From an uncultured Holophagales bacterium (GTDB lineage Bacteria > Acidobacteriota > Thermoanaerobaculia > UBA5066), in contig CALMDF010000336.1 in NCBI GenBank assembly GCA_937864895.1, positions 1-5,551 on the forward strand: DNA of 5,551 bases. Reading direction: 5' to 3'. Of the stretch, positions 4,907 to 5,551 are shown piece by piece (the stretch's first letter is position 1; each line of letters begins with the position of its first letter). The notes beneath the pieces were generated by a model. It was given only the letters and a program-made list of their open reading frames with translations. It did not search any database and was not told the DNA's origin. The position numbers and the translations under genes are program-made.

Positions 4907-5551
4907 ATGAAACTCGTCACCTTCGTCCGCCCCGGGGCGGACCCGCAAGGCGCCGTGGGAGCGCTCCTCGACGACGGCCGGATCCTCGACCTCGGCGTCG
5001 CCTCAGACTCCTTCGAGGGCCGCTCGATGCTCGACGTCGTCCGCGCCGGCGAGCCCCTGCTCGCCCAGGCGCGCGCCCTCGTGGCCGGGGCCGCCTCGCT
5101 CCCGGCGGCGGCGTTCGTCCGCGGGGAGGCCGCGACGATCCTCGCCCCGCTCCCGCGCCCCGTCTCGGTCCGGGACGGCTACGCCTTCCGCCAGCACGTC
5201 GAGACGGCCCGGAGGAACCGCGGCCTTCCCATGATCCCGGAGTTCGACGAGTTTCCCGTCTTCTACTTCACGAACGCCCTCGCGGTGATCGGGCCCGGCG
5301 AGCTCAGGGTCGGCGGGCGGCGCCTCGAGAAGCTCGACTTCGAGCTCGAATGCTTCGTCGTCATCGGCAGGACCGTTTCGAACCCGACGCTCGAGGAGGC
5401 CGACGAGGCCATCCTCGGCTACGGCGTCATGAACGACCTCTCGGCCCGGGCCCTCCAGATGGAGGAGATGAAGCTCAACCTCGGCCCGGCCAAGGGGAAG
5501 GACTTCGCGACGGCGATCGGCCCCTGGCTCGTCACGAAGGACGAGCTCGCG
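4907..5551 (+). CDS. Fumarylacetoacetate hydrolase family protein, C-terminus cut off by window edge
   Basis: The first 215 residues of a cytoplasmic FAH-fold enzyme are present; family members of this kind are usually about 320-340 residues. The small N-terminal domain (1 to about 80) is followed by the catalytic domain opening with VRDGYAFRQHVETARRNRG (88-106). By family analogy the metal ligands are Asp90, Glu146 and Glu148 (in DFELE, 144-148) and Asp177 (in MNDLSARALQ, 175-184). His97 is the expected catalytic base and Lys198 (KGKDF) the expected substrate-binding lysine. All are intact. FAH hydrolyses 4-fumarylacetoacetate to fumarate and acetoacetate, the last step of tyrosine/homogentisate breakdown; the family also includes acylpyruvases and related C-C bond hydrolases. 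The strong match at RRNRGLPMIPEFDEFPVFYF (102-121) is why I prefer the fumarylacetoacetase-like branch, but no homogentisate dioxygenase gene is visible here to confirm it. ATG 4907 is chosen although no Shine-Dalgarno precedes it. Confidence 0.92.
   Translation, partial: MKLVTFVRPGADPQGAVGALLDDGRILDLGVASDSFEGRSMLDVVRAGEPLLAQARALVAGAASLPAAAFVRGEAATILAPLPRPVSVRDGYAFRQHVETARRNRGLPMIPEFDEFPVFYFTNALAVIGPGELRVGGRRLEKLDFELECFVVIGRTVSNPTLEEADEAILGYGVMNDLSARALQMEEMKLNLGPAKGKDFATAIGPWLVTKDELA

Noticed and set aside
4121..4948. Minus-strand open frame of 275 codons
   Set aside because: It is antisense to the secreted protein and the start of the hydrolase, with no domain and Arg/Gly-rich composition.
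1..5551. A defence, mobile or CRISPR-like novel system
   Set aside because: No repeats with spacers, nuclease, transposase, integrase or toxin-antitoxin pair was seen; the genes look like ordinary chromosomal ones.

Overview
The window is about 5.5 kb of very GC-rich bacterial DNA (roughly 70% by eye, with G or C at most third codon positions). It holds five protein genes, three complete and two cut by the window edges. The mix of a large secreted VPS10/BNR-repeat protein, a HEAT-repeat protein and a bacterial fumarylacetoacetate hydrolase is what one often sees in Acidobacteriota or similar high-GC soil or sediment lineages. That taxonomic guess is an inference. No rRNA, tRNA, CRISPR array, insertion sequence or phage gene was seen.

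Left half, minus strand (1-2731). An extended short-chain dehydrogenase/epimerase (1574-2731, GTG start) is followed after 49 bp by a secreted Asp-box/BNR-repeat protein of the VPS10/sortilin-like type, which runs off the left edge (1524 down to 1). They could be co-transcribed.

Divergent gap (2732-2990). It holds two adjacent GC inverted repeats and a TATGAT -10-like hexamer that could drive the rightward genes.

Right half, plus strand (2991-5551). A cytoplasmic HEAT-repeat protein (2991-3848) is followed by a 320-bp gene-free stretch with a distinctly AT-richer patch, a TTGACT -35-like element and several short hairpins, the last one touching a strong Shine-Dalgarno. Next comes a small secreted protein of unknown function (4169-4750), then a gap with a strong inverted repeat. 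Last is a fumarylacetoacetate hydrolase family gene (4907 to beyond the right edge) whose TATAAC box lies so close to the ATG that its mRNA may be leaderless.

The genes do not form one obvious pathway. The hydrolase points to aromatic amino acid (tyrosine) catabolism, the BNR protein and the small secreted protein act outside the cytoplasm, and the HEAT protein and the epimerase have no assignable partners here. The most worthwhile second looks are the structured leader of the small secreted gene, that protein itself, and the near-leaderless hydrolase promoter. Because the DNA is so GC-rich, very long stop-free frames lie antisense to the real genes or run across them, and these are traps for automatic gene calling.
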